Assembly (NCBI GenBank): GCA_964416315.1
Contig: CAYQDR010000031.1
Span: 1 to 40,206 of the forward strand
Length of the DNA stretch: 40,206 bases
Origin: CAYQDR01 sp964416315
GTDB taxonomy: Bacteria; Methylomirabilota; Methylomirabilia; Rokubacteriales; DASRDR01
Direction: 5' to 3'
Every line of letters begins with the position of its first letter. Positions within the stretch are counted from its first letter, which is position 1. Below the pieces are notes generated by a model. That model had not been told where the DNA came from. It saw only the letters and a program-made list of their open reading frames with translations, and did no database searches. Positions 32,531 through 40,156 of the stretch are shown one piece after another. The position numbers and the translations under genes were made by a program.

Positions 32531-32534
32531 CGGC

Positions 32535-33332
32535 ATGCGGCGGCTCCTCTTCGGCGCCCTCGGGGTCGTCTTCGTGGTGACCGGGACCGCGGCCGAGCCG
32601 CGGCCGCTGGTCGCGGCACACCGCGGCGGGGCGCTGCTCTGGCCGGAAAACAGCCTGAGCGCGTTCCGGGGGGCGCTCGCGCTCGGCGTGGATCTCGTCG
32701 AGTTGGACGTCCACCTCGCCAAGGACGGCGAGGTCGTGGTCCTCCACGACCCGACGCTCGAGCGCACGACGACCGGCCGGGGGGCGGTGCGCGACCTCGC
32801 CTGGGCCGAGCTGGCCGGCATCACGGTCAAGGGGACGACGGAGCCGCTCCCGCGCCTCGGCGACGTCCTCGCGCTCCTCAAGCCGTCGCGGGCCGGGCTC
32901 CTCCTCGAGATCAAGGTCGGGGTGAACCGGGCGCGGTACGCGGGGATCGAGGAGAAGGTCCTCGCCCCCCTCGGGGCGGCGGGCCTGCTCGCCCGGACGA
33001 CGATCATGGCCTTCGAGTGGGACACGCTCGAGCGCCTCCGGGCGCTCTCGCCCGCCGTGCGGCTGGCGGGGCTCCTGAGCCAGCGCGGCGCCGAGCGGAC
33101 CGGGGGGGTCCGGGCGGCGGTCGAGCAGCTCCGCGCGATCGGGGCGAACGACCTGGGGATCGAGCGGACGCTCCTGTCCCCCGAGACCGTGGCGGCGGCG
33201 CGCGCCGCGGGGCTCACGATCGGCGTCTGGACCGTGAACGACCCGGAGGAGCTCCGCCGGACGCTCGCCGTGGGCGTGGACTACGTCACGACCGACCGCC
33301 CCGACCTGGCGCTCGCGCTCCGAGGGCGGTGA
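32535..33332 (+). CDS. Secreted glycerophosphodiester phosphodiesterase
   Basis: This enzyme hydrolyses glycerophosphodiesters to glycerol-3-phosphate and an alcohol. The 265 residues open with a likely signal peptide (MRRLLFGALGVVFVVTGTAA), so it probably acts in the periplasm like GlpQ, not in the cytoplasm like Escherichia coli UgpQ, although sequence and context are UgpQ-like. Catalytic His29 (AAHRGG) and His71 (LHDPTLERTT) and metal ligands near Glu57 and Asp59 (VELDVH) are present, as are WPENSLSAF and the final VWTVNDPEELRR and YVTTDRPD. It starts 4 bases after ugpE and is followed by a 76-base spacer with a repeat. Confidence 0.93.
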   Translation: MRRLLFGALGVVFVVTGTAAEPRPLVAAHRGGALLWPENSLSAFRGALALGVDLVELDVHLAKDGEVVVLHDPTLERTTTGRGAVRDLAWAELAGITVKGTTEPLPRLGDVLALLKPSRAGLLLEIKVGVNRARYAGIEEKVLAPLGAAGLLARTTIMAFEWDTLERLRALSPAVRLAGLLSQRGAERTGGVRAAVEQLRAIGANDLGIERTLLSPETVAAARAAGLTIGVWTVNDPEELRRTLAVGVDYVTTDRPDLALALRGR

Positions 33333-33358
33333 TGCAACGGCCGGACATGAGTCAGCCG

Positions 33359-33406
33359 GTGGGGGGGTCTGGGGGCGGAGCGGCGATCGCTCCCCCCCAG
33401 CCTGAA
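33359..33406. repeat. G-rich palindromic repeat, family 2, copy 2, abutting the glpK start
   Basis: The element reads gtgggggggtctggggg, then a hairpin with gagcg/cgctc (33378-33382 with 33388-33392) extended by G- and C-runs, ending cccagcctgaat. It closely matches 15284-15334. It ends 2 bases before the glpK GTG, so the folded RNA would sit on the translation start region and no ribosome binding site is visible. Confidence 0.65.
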
Positions 33407-33408
33407 TA

Positions 33409-34953
33409 GTGGCGGCGCGTTACGTCCTGGCGCTCGACCAGGGAACGACGGGGTCAACGGCCCTCGTCGTGGACGCCGAGGGGGCGGTGCGCGCCCGCGG
33501 CTACCGGGAGCTTCCCCAGTATTTCCCCCAGCCGGGCTGGGTCGAGCACGACCCGGAGGAGATCTGGCGGACCCAACTTGCCGCGGCGGAGGCGGCACTC
33601 GCCGAGGCGCGCGTCGCGCCGCGCGAGGTGGCCGCGATCGGGGTCACCAACCAGCGGGAGACGACGATCCTCTGGGAGCGGGCGACCGGCGGGCCCGTCC
33701 ACCGGGCGATCGTCTGGCAGTGCCGGCGCTCGGCGCCCCTCTGCGAGCGGATGCGCGCCGACGGGCTCGAGCCGCTCGTCCGGGAGCGGACGGGGCTCGT
33801 CTGCGACGCCTACTTTTCGGGGACCAAGATCGCATGGCTCCTCGACACGGTCCCGGACCTCCGGCCGCGCGCGGCGCGGGGCGAGCTGGCCTTCGGTACG
33901 GTGGACTCCTGGCTCCTCTGGAAGCTCACCGGCGGGCGCGTCCACGCGACGGACCCCTCGAACGCCTCCCGGACGCTCTGCCTCGACATCGGCCGGCTCG
34001 AGTGGGACCCGGAGCTGACGGGGTACCTCCGGATCCCGCGCGAGGTGTTCCCGGCGGTCCGGCCCTCGTCGGGCGTCTTCGGCGAGACGGCCGACCTCGG
34101 CATCCTGCCGGCCGGGATCCCGGTGGCGGGCATCGCCGGCGACCAGCAGGCGGCCCTCTTCGGCCAGGGCGCGTTCGACCCCGGCGACGCGAAGAACACG
34201 TACGGGACCGGCTGCTTCCTCCTGCTCAACACCGGCCCCAAGGTCGTGCACTCGACCCATGGCCTCCTCACGACCGTCGCGTGGTCGCTCCCGGCTGCGG
34301 CCGGCGGCACGCCCGAGGTCGCGTACGCGCTGGAGGGCGCGGTCTTCGTCGCGGGCGCTGCCGTCCAGTGGCTCCGGGACGGCCTCGGCCTGATCCGCAC
34401 GGCGGCCGAGTCGGAGGCGCTCGCGGCCTCGGTCCCCGACACCGGGGGGGTCTACCTCGTGCCGGCGTTCGTCGGGCTCGGGGCGCCCTACTGGGACATG
34501 TACGCCCGTGGCACGCTCGTCGGCCTCACGCGCGGGACGACGCGCGCCCACGTCGTCCGCGCGGCGCTCGAGGCGATCGCGTACCAGACGCGCGACGTGC
34601 TCGACGGGATGGCGGCCGAGGCCGGGCGGCGGCCGGCGGAGCTGCGCGTGGACGGCGGGGCGACCGAGAACGAGTTCCTCTGCCAGTTCCAGGCGGATCT
34701 CCTCGACCTCCCGGTCCTCCGCCCCCGCGTGCGCGAGACGACGGCGCTCGGGGCCGCCTACCTCGCGGGCCTCGGCGTCGGCCTCTGGCGGAGCCCGGAG
34801 GCGCTCCGCGACCTCTGGCAACTGGACCGCGCGTTTCGCCCGGCGATGCCGGCCGCCCGGCGCGAGGCGCTCTACGCCGGCTGGCGGCGGGCCGTCGAGC
34901 GGGCCCGGGACTGGGCCCGCCACGGGGACGCGCGCTCCCCGCAACCCTCATGA
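33409..34953 (+). CDS. glpK: Glycerol kinase
   Basis: GlpK phosphorylates glycerol to glycerol-3-phosphate with ATP. The 514-residue FGGY-family protein starts YVLALDQGTTGSTALVVD. Other landmarks are GVTNQRETTILWERATG, IVWQCRR, DAYFSGTKIAWLLD, the substrate region GTVDSWLLWKLTGG, AGDQQAALFGQ, NTYGTGCFLL, ALEGAVFVAGAA, FVGLGAPYWD and the late RVDGGATENEFLCQFQADLL. The GTG at 33409 is forced: an in-frame TGA lies at 33403-33405 and the next possible start would remove the phosphate-binding loop. The start is therefore just downstream of a repeat, without a visible Shine-Dalgarno. Confidence 0.96.
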   Translation: MAARYVLALDQGTTGSTALVVDAEGAVRARGYRELPQYFPQPGWVEHDPEEIWRTQLAAAEAALAEARVAPREVAAIGVTNQRETTILWERATGGPVHRAIVWQCRRSAPLCERMRADGLEPLVRERTGLVCDAYFSGTKIAWLLDTVPDLRPRAARGELAFGTVDSWLLWKLTGGRVHATDPSNASRTLCLDIGRLEWDPELTGYLRIPREVFPAVRPSSGVFGETADLGILPAGIPVAGIAGDQQAALFGQGAFDPGDAKNTYGTGCFLLLNTGPKVVHSTHGLLTTVAWSLPAAAGGTPEVAYALEGAVFVAGAAVQWLRDGLGLIRTAAESEALAASVPDTGGVYLVPAFVGLGAPYWDMYARGTLVGLTRGTTRAHVVRAALEAIAYQTRDVLDGMAAEAGRRPAELRVDGGATENEFLCQFQADLLDLPVLRPRVRETTALGAAYLAGLGVGLWRSPEALRDLWQLDRAFRPAMPAARREALYAGWRRAVERARDWARHGDARSPQPS

Positions 34954-34967
34954 CGAAGGAGGCACGT

Positions 34968-36113
34968 ATGAAGGAACTGGACGTGTACGGCTCGCGATTC
35001 CTCGCGGCCAAGCTCTCGCGCCGGGCGGTCCTCCGGACCGGCGTCGGCGCCGCGGCGGCCGCCGCGGGGCTCGGGGCGCCACGGCGGACGCTCGGCCAGT
35101 CGAGCGGCCCGCTGAACCTCTTCACTTGGGAGGGCTACGCCCCGAAGGACCTCGTCGCGAAGTTCGAGAGGGAGACCGGCATCAAGGTCACGGTGACCTA
35201 TTACGCCTCGAACGGCGAGCTGATCTCGAAGCTCAAGGCGACGAAGGCCACCGGCTACGACCTCGTCCAGCCGAGCGTGACCCTCATCCCGGCGGCGATG
35301 GACGACGACCTCTACCAGCCGGTCGACCTCGGGAAGATCACGAACGCGAAGAACCTCATCCCGACCATGCTCAAGGCGTCCGGGGAGCTTGGCGGGATGA
35401 TCAAGGGGAAACGCTACGGGCTCCCGTTCGACTGGGGCACCGAAGGGATCTCGTACAACACGAAGCAGGTCAAGAAGCGGCCGGACTCTTTCGGCGCGAT
35501 CCACGACGCGACGTACAAGGGGCGGATCACCTACCGCGCCACCTTCCACGTCTTCGTCTCGACGGGGCTCTGGATGGGGCTCGGGAACCGGATGCGGGAC
35601 ATCTACGTCTCGAAGGAGAAGGCGACGCCGATCCTCGACAAGGTGCTCGCGAAGCTGACCGAGGACAAGAAGCTCGTCAAGACCTACTGGTCCACGGCCC
35701 AGGAGATCGAGACGCTCCTCGGCAACGAGGAGGTGTACGTCGCCGAGACCTGGGACGGGACGGGTTGGAAGCTCGAGAAGAACGGGAAACCCGTGAAGTT
35801 CGTCGCCCCGAAGGAGGGGGCGATGACCTGGATGGATGGCTTCGCGCTCCCCAGGGGCGCGAAGAACCTCGACCAGGCATACGCGTGGATCAACTTCATG
35901 TACGACCCGAAGAACGCCGGCGCCTTCACGAACGACCAGCGCTACGGCACGGCGGTCGAGGGGGCGGCGAACTTCCTCGACCCGGCGTTCAAGAAGCAGT
36001 ACCAGGCGTCGTTCTCGAAGAAGGACATCGACAACCTCTGGTGGTACGGGATCGAGCACTCGTGGTGGCTCGACATGTTCTCGGGCTACGTCGATCGCCT
36101 GAAGGCGGCCTGA
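34968..36113 (+). CDS. PotD/PotF-like ABC importer substrate-binding protein, substrate uncertain
   Basis: This is the extracytoplasmic receptor of the importer encoded by the next three genes. The ATG at 34968 follows AAGGAGG with 5-6 base spacing; ATG 34950, 18 bases upstream, is an alternative. It has 381 residues, with a Tat-type leader (SRRAVLRTG at 18-26, then an Ala-rich stretch) before LNLFTWEGYAP. The fold matches spermidine/putrescine receptors, with Trp/Asp in AETWDGTGW (262-263). The acidic pair that binds the amine in PotD (TDDAREVF, from memory) is replaced by TYRATFHVF (188-196). A classical polyamine is therefore doubtful; another amine or amino acid-like solute is possible. 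Confidence 0.88.
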   Translation: MKELDVYGSRFLAAKLSRRAVLRTGVGAAAAAAGLGAPRRTLGQSSGPLNLFTWEGYAPKDLVAKFERETGIKVTVTYYASNGELISKLKATKATGYDLVQPSVTLIPAAMDDDLYQPVDLGKITNAKNLIPTMLKASGELGGMIKGKRYGLPFDWGTEGISYNTKQVKKRPDSFGAIHDATYKGRITYRATFHVFVSTGLWMGLGNRMRDIYVSKEKATPILDKVLAKLTEDKKLVKTYWSTAQEIETLLGNEEVYVAETWDGTGWKLEKNGKPVKFVAPKEGAMTWMDGFALPRGAKNLDQAYAWINFMYDPKNAGAFTNDQRYGTAVEGAANFLDPAFKKQYQASFSKKDIDNLWWYGIEHSWWLDMFSGYVDRLKAA

Positions 36114-36145
36114 GGACTCCCGCTCCCTCCCAGCGAGAGGATCGG

Positions 36146-36205
36146 GGTGAGGGTGACCGCCGTGCGCCCCCTCACCCTGGCCCTCTCCCCCGAGGGGAGA
36201 GGGAG
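36146..36205. repeat. Two-hairpin palindromic repeat before the PotA-like gene
   Basis: The spacer carries a repeat of the widespread type ccctcaccct-ggccctctcccc. One stem pairs ggtgaggg (36146-36153) with ccctcacc (36169-36176). The second is perfect: ccctctcccc (36181-36190) with ggggagaggg (36194-36203), loop cga. The 3' arm ends 10 to 12 bases before the GTG at 36216 and looks like a Shine-Dalgarno sequence, so the stem could mask translation of the next gene. Confidence 0.7.
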
Positions 36206-36215
36206 CGCGCATGAC

Positions 36216-37322
36216 GTGACCTGCGACGTCGAGGTGCGGGCCGTTACGAAGACCTACGGGTCGTTGACCGCGGTCCGCGACGTCACGCTCGAGGTTGCCC
36301 GGGGCGAGTTCTTCTCGATCCTCGGCCCCTCGGGCTGCGGCAAGACGACGATCCTGCGGATGATCGCCGGGTTCCTCGAGCCGACGGCGGGGGAGATCCT
36401 GATCGGGGGCCGGGCGATGCACGGGGTGCCGCCGCACCGCCGACCGACGAGCCTCGTCTTCCAGCACCTCGCGCTGTTCCCGCTGATGACCGTCTACGAC
36501 AACATCGCCTTCGGCCTCCGGATGCGCAAGGCGGCGGAGGCCGAGATCCGGCGAAAGGTCGGCGAGAAGCTCGAGCTGATCACCCTGCAGGGCTACGAGG
36601 CGAAGCTCCCCCACCAGCTCTCGGGCGGCGAGAAGCAGCGGGTCGCGATCGCGCGCTCGCTCGTGATCGAGCCGACCGTGCTCCTCCTCGACGAGCCGCT
36701 CGGGGCGCTCGACCTCAAGCTCCGGGAGCACATGAAGGCGGAGCTGAAGGCGATCCAGCACCGCGTCCGGACGACGTTCATCTACATCACCCACGACCAG
36801 GGGGAGGCGCTCGCCATGTCCGACCATGTGGCGGTGATGAGCCGCGGGCGCCTCCAGCAGGTCGGGACGCCGGCCGTGATCTACGAGACCCCGCGCACCG
36901 CCTTCGTGGCCCACTTCGTCGGGGAGAACAACGCCCTGGCGGGCCGGCTCGTCGGGGAGGACGGAGGGCACGCGGTGGTGGAGACCGCGGAAGGGACCTT
37001 CCGGGTGGGGAACCCGCTCGGGCTCCCGGTGGGGGCGTCGGGTCTCTGCTTCGTCCGGCCCGAGAAGCTCGTCTTCGGCGATGGCGGCCCGCCCGGTGCG
37101 GCCGCGCCCAACCGGCTCCAGGGCAGGGTGCGGGAACTCTACTACGAGGGCGTGATCGTCAAGGTGCGGGTGGCGCTCGGGAGCGGCCGCGAGCTCCAGG
37201 CGGCGATCCCCACCGTGTCCGGGGCGCGGCTCCCCGCGGTCGGGCAGGCGGTCGGCCTCGGCTTCGCTCCGAGCGAGGCGTACGTGCTTCCCGAGGAGGC
37301 GGACGGCCGTGGCCCCGCGTAG
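36216..37322 (+). CDS. ABC importer ATPase, PotA/FbpC type
   Basis: This 368-residue ATPase powers the PotB/PotC-like permease. Walker A GPSGCGKTT is at 37-45, Gln83 in VFQHLALFP, signature LSGGEKQRVAIAR at 135-147, Walker B VLLLDEPLGALD and switch His193 in ITHDQGEA. A C-terminal TOBE-type domain of about 110 residues follows. The frame is open back to GTG 36147, but that part would translate the repeat (RPLTLALSPEGRG), so GTG 36216 is preferred. It overlaps the next gene by 14 bases. It is also the only importer ATPase near the ugpC-less Ugp genes, and such ATPases are sometimes shared. Confidence 0.93.
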   Translation: MTCDVEVRAVTKTYGSLTAVRDVTLEVARGEFFSILGPSGCGKTTILRMIAGFLEPTAGEILIGGRAMHGVPPHRRPTSLVFQHLALFPLMTVYDNIAFGLRMRKAAEAEIRRKVGEKLELITLQGYEAKLPHQLSGGEKQRVAIARSLVIEPTVLLLDEPLGALDLKLREHMKAELKAIQHRVRTTFIYITHDQGEALAMSDHVAVMSRGRLQQVGTPAVIYETPRTAFVAHFVGENNALAGRLVGEDGGHAVVETAEGTFRVGNPLGLPVGASGLCFVRPEKLVFGDGGPPGAAAPNRLQGRVRELYYEGVIVKVRVALGSGRELQAAIPTVSGARLPAVGQAVGLGFAPSEAYVLPEEADGRGPA

Positions 37323-38178
37323 GGCGCTCCCCTGGCTCCTCGTGCCGCCGCTCCTGTGGATCGGCGGCCTCCTCGTCGTTCCGCAGCTCCGGATGCTCGA
37401 GCTGTCGTTCCGGCGGAAGCTCCCGCTCGCCCAGCTCGGAGGACCCGAAGACGTCTACACGGCGGAGAACTACCTCCGCTTCGCGGAGAACCCGCTCTAC
37501 TGGAAGGTCTTCGTCAAGACCGTTCTCTCGGCCGTCGTCATCACGGCCGTCGCCTTTCTCATCGCCTTTCCGATCGCCTACTTCCTCGCCAAGGTCGCCC
37601 GCGGCCGCTGGGCCACACGTCTGTTCCTCGCGATCGTGGTCCCGTTCTGGGTGAACGAGATCGTCCGGACGTTCGCGTGGCTGCTGATCCTCACCGAACA
37701 GGGCGTGCTGAACCAGATGCTCGTCGCGCTCGGCTTCGTCCAGACCCCCGTCTCGTACCTCTACACCGAAGGCGCCGTCATCCTCGGGATGGCCTATGCC
37801 TACATGCTCTTCATGCTCTTCCCGCTCTACGCCTCGCTCGAGAACCTCGACTTCTCGCTGGTCGAGGCGGCCCAGGACCTCGGGGCGGGGTGGACGCGCG
37901 TCCTCCGTCACATCATCCTGCCGCACTGCGTCCCGGGCGCGGTCGCCGGCTCGATCATGGTCTTCATGCTCGCGGTGGGGACATACGTGGTGCCGGCGAT
38001 GCTGGGCGGGAAGGGCGCGATCTGGTTCGTCCAGCTGATCTACGCGCGCTTCTACGACGCGCTCAACTGGAACCTCGGGTCGGCGTTCGCCTTCAGTCTC
38101 CTCGTGCTCTCGCTCGGCTTCGTGGCGGGGATGCTGCGACTGTTCCGCCTGTCGATGGGCCGGGTGCTCCAGACATGA
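37309..38178 (+). CDS. ABC importer permease, PotB type
   Basis: This 289-residue inner-membrane permease of the polyamine-type importer family has six expected helices, the first at about 8-27. The EAA docking loop is LVEAAQDLGAGWTRVLRHIILP, beginning near residue 184 (core EAAQDLGAG). The segment VPFWVNEIVRTFAWLLIL is characteristic of PotB. The GTG start lies inside the end of the ATPase gene, and its own stop overlaps the next gene by 4 bases (ATGA), indicating one operon. Confidence 0.93.
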   Translation: MAPRRALPWLLVPPLLWIGGLLVVPQLRMLELSFRRKLPLAQLGGPEDVYTAENYLRFAENPLYWKVFVKTVLSAVVITAVAFLIAFPIAYFLAKVARGRWATRLFLAIVVPFWVNEIVRTFAWLLILTEQGVLNQMLVALGFVQTPVSYLYTEGAVILGMAYAYMLFMLFPLYASLENLDFSLVEAAQDLGAGWTRVLRHIILPHCVPGAVAGSIMVFMLAVGTYVVPAMLGGKGAIWFVQLIYARFYDALNWNLGSAFAFSLLVLSLGFVAGMLRLFRLSMGRVLQT

Positions 38179-38969
38179 GCCCCGAGCAGCGGGTCGCCCG
38201 CGTGGCGTACTTCGGCTACCTCGTCCTGTTCCTCGTCTACCTCTACGTGCCGCTCGCGGTCGTCATGACGCTCGCCTTCAACGCGAGCCCCCTCCCCGCG
38301 TTCCCCTGGCGCGGCTTCACGCTGGGGTGGTTCCGGGAGATCGGCGCCGACCCGTTCCTCCTCCGGGCGATCTGGAACAGCGTGGTGGTCGGGCTCGGGG
38401 TGACGGCGCTCTCGGTCACCGTCGGGACCGCCACTGCGTTCCTCCTGGTCCGCTACCAGTTCCCCGGGAAGGGCCTCCTCTACGCGCTGGCCCTCTCACC
38501 CCTCATCATGCCCGGGGTGATCCTCGGGATCTCGATGCTCGTCTTCTTCAGCGACGTCGGCCTCGATACCGGCCTGGTCACGACCGTGCTGGGCCAGTCC
38601 TCGTTCATCATCTCGTTCGTGCTCCTCATCGTCGCGGCGCGGCTCCAGAAGTTCGATGTGGCGCTCGAGGAGGCGGCCCAGGACCTCGGGGCGACCCCGC
38701 TCCAGGCGGTCTGGCGGGTGACGCTGCCGTCGCTCCGGCCGGCGCTCGTCGCCTCGGGGATCGTCGCGTTCCTCCTGTCGTTCGACAACTTCAACACGAC
38801 GCTCTTCCTGATCGGCAACGAGGCGACCCTCCCGATCCACATCTACTCGGCCGTCCGGCTCGGACTCTCGCCGAAGATCAACGCGATCTCGGTGGTCTTC
38901 ATCGTCGTCACGGTGGGCCTGGGCGTGGCCTATGAGGTCCTCCGGCGCCGGGAGGCCGCGGTCGCGTAG
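38175..38969 (+). CDS. ABC importer permease, PotC type
   Basis: The 264-residue permease is the partner of the preceding one. The ATG overlaps that gene's stop; the frame extends further upstream but inside the other gene. Six helices are expected. PotC-like features include YVPLAVVMTLAFN near the first helix, PLIMPGVILGISMLVFF, the EAA loop ALEEAAQDLGATPLQAVW, and the family end region LLSFDNFNTTLFLIG. With the binding protein and ATPase this completes a four-part importer. Confidence 0.93.
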   Translation: MSPEQRVARVAYFGYLVLFLVYLYVPLAVVMTLAFNASPLPAFPWRGFTLGWFREIGADPFLLRAIWNSVVVGLGVTALSVTVGTATAFLLVRYQFPGKGLLYALALSPLIMPGVILGISMLVFFSDVGLDTGLVTTVLGQSSFIISFVLLIVAARLQKFDVALEEAAQDLGATPLQAVWRVTLPSLRPALVASGIVAFLLSFDNFNTTLFLIGNEATLPIHIYSAVRLGLSPKINAISVVFIVVTVGLGVAYEVLRRREAAVA

Positions 38970-39037
38970 GGGGTTCCGTTCGGGCCAAGGGAATGGTAGG
39001 GTTGGGTTACACGATCCCGCCGGCAAGGAGGCTGCCC

Positions 39038-40156
39038 GTGCGTATCCTGCTCGTCACGCTCGCGCTCGCCGTCGCGGTCGGCGCCGGGCCCGCCTGGGCC
39101 CAGCCGCCGATCGAGGACGAGCTGGTGTTGCAGACCCCGGTCTCGAAGTTCATCGTGGATGCCGCGCTCAAGGCCTTCGCGGAGTACGCGAAGGAGCGCT
39201 GGGGCCTCACCGTGAAGACGAACGCGCAGTACGCGGGGACCCCAGTGTCCTATGGCCGCATCGTCGAGTGGAAGGGGAAGCCGGAAGCCGACATCTTCTG
39301 GGGCGGGGAGTCGGCGCTCTTCGACAAGCTCACGGCGCAGAAGCTGCTCGTCAAGCACGAGGTCTCCCGCGAGCTGGCGGACGCGATCCCCCCCGCGCTC
39401 GGCAAGCCCAAGTCGATCCCGCTGAAGGACCCGAACGGCTACTGGATCGGCACCGCGCTCGAGCCCTACGGGCTCGTCTACCACCCGCGCCTCCTCCGCC
39501 GGCTCGGCGTCCCCGAGCCCAAGGACTGGGAGGATCTCCTCCACCCGAAGCTCAAGGGCAACGTCGCCCAGTGCGCCCCGACGCGCTCGTCGTCGAGCCA
39601 CGCGACCTACGAGATCATCCTCCAGTCCAAGGGAGACCAGGCCGGCTGGGAGTGGCTCAAGCGCCTCGCGGCGAACTCCGGCATCTTCACCGCCCGGAGC
39701 CGCGACGTGCCGTCGGTCGTCGCCAAGGGGGAATTCGCGGCCGGCTTCGCCGTGCCCTCGTACATGGCGTTCGAGGAGGTGCTCGCGGGTTTCGACATCA
39801 AGTTCGTCGCGCCGAAGACCGCCTTCGTCACCCCCGAGCCGATGGCGATCCTGGCGGGGGCGAAGCATCCGAAGGCCGCGAAGGCGTTCATCGAATTCCT
39901 CCTGACCGAGCGTGGCCAGCGCGTCTTCATGGAGCGCGGGCTCTTCCCGATCACGCCGAAGTACAAGGTCCAGGGCCCGCCGGGCTCGGTCGCCGAGAAG
40001 GCCGTCGAGTTCACCGGCGGCGTGCGCTCGTACTTCGAGGGCGAGGTCACGAACATCTACGACGACGACATCGCCCAGAAGCGCTACCAGGCGGTGAACG
40101 AGCAGTACCGGAAAGACATCGAGGCCGTCTGGGACGACCTGAAGAAGAAGTACTAG
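39038..40156 (+). CDS. Extracytoplasmic substrate-binding protein (ferric/phosphonate-type ABC family)
   Basis: The GTG at 39038 is preceded by AAGGAGG with about 6-base spacing and begins a clean signal peptide (MRILLVTLALAVAVGAGPAWA, cleavage near residue 21); the earlier ATG at 38993 has no such support. The 372-residue mature protein resembles the AfuA/FbpA family of receptors: SYGRIVEWKGKPEADIFWGG, GYWIGTALEPYGLVYHP, WEDLLHPKLKGNVA and AKAFIEFLLTERGQRVF. I do not see the paired tyrosines used by ferric-binding members, so iron is doubtful and the substrate is unknown. It lies 68 bases after the PotC-like gene, and matching permease genes may follow the window edge at 40206. Confidence 0.85.
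   Translation: MRILLVTLALAVAVGAGPAWAQPPIEDELVLQTPVSKFIVDAALKAFAEYAKERWGLTVKTNAQYAGTPVSYGRIVEWKGKPEADIFWGGESALFDKLTAQKLLVKHEVSRELADAIPPALGKPKSIPLKDPNGYWIGTALEPYGLVYHPRLLRRLGVPEPKDWEDLLHPKLKGNVAQCAPTRSSSSHATYEIILQSKGDQAGWEWLKRLAANSGIFTARSRDVPSVVAKGEFAAGFAVPSYMAFEEVLAGFDIKFVAPKTAFVTPEPMAILAGAKHPKAAKAFIEFLLTERGQRVFMERGLFPITPKYKVQGPPGSVAEKAVEFTGGVRSYFEGEVTNIYDDDIAQKRYQAVNEQYRKDIEAVWDDLKKKY

Noticed and set aside
38971..39010. TAGGGT at 38997-39002 as a promoter for the last binding protein.
   Set aside because: No -35 match lies at 16-18 bases upstream (ttccgt at best).
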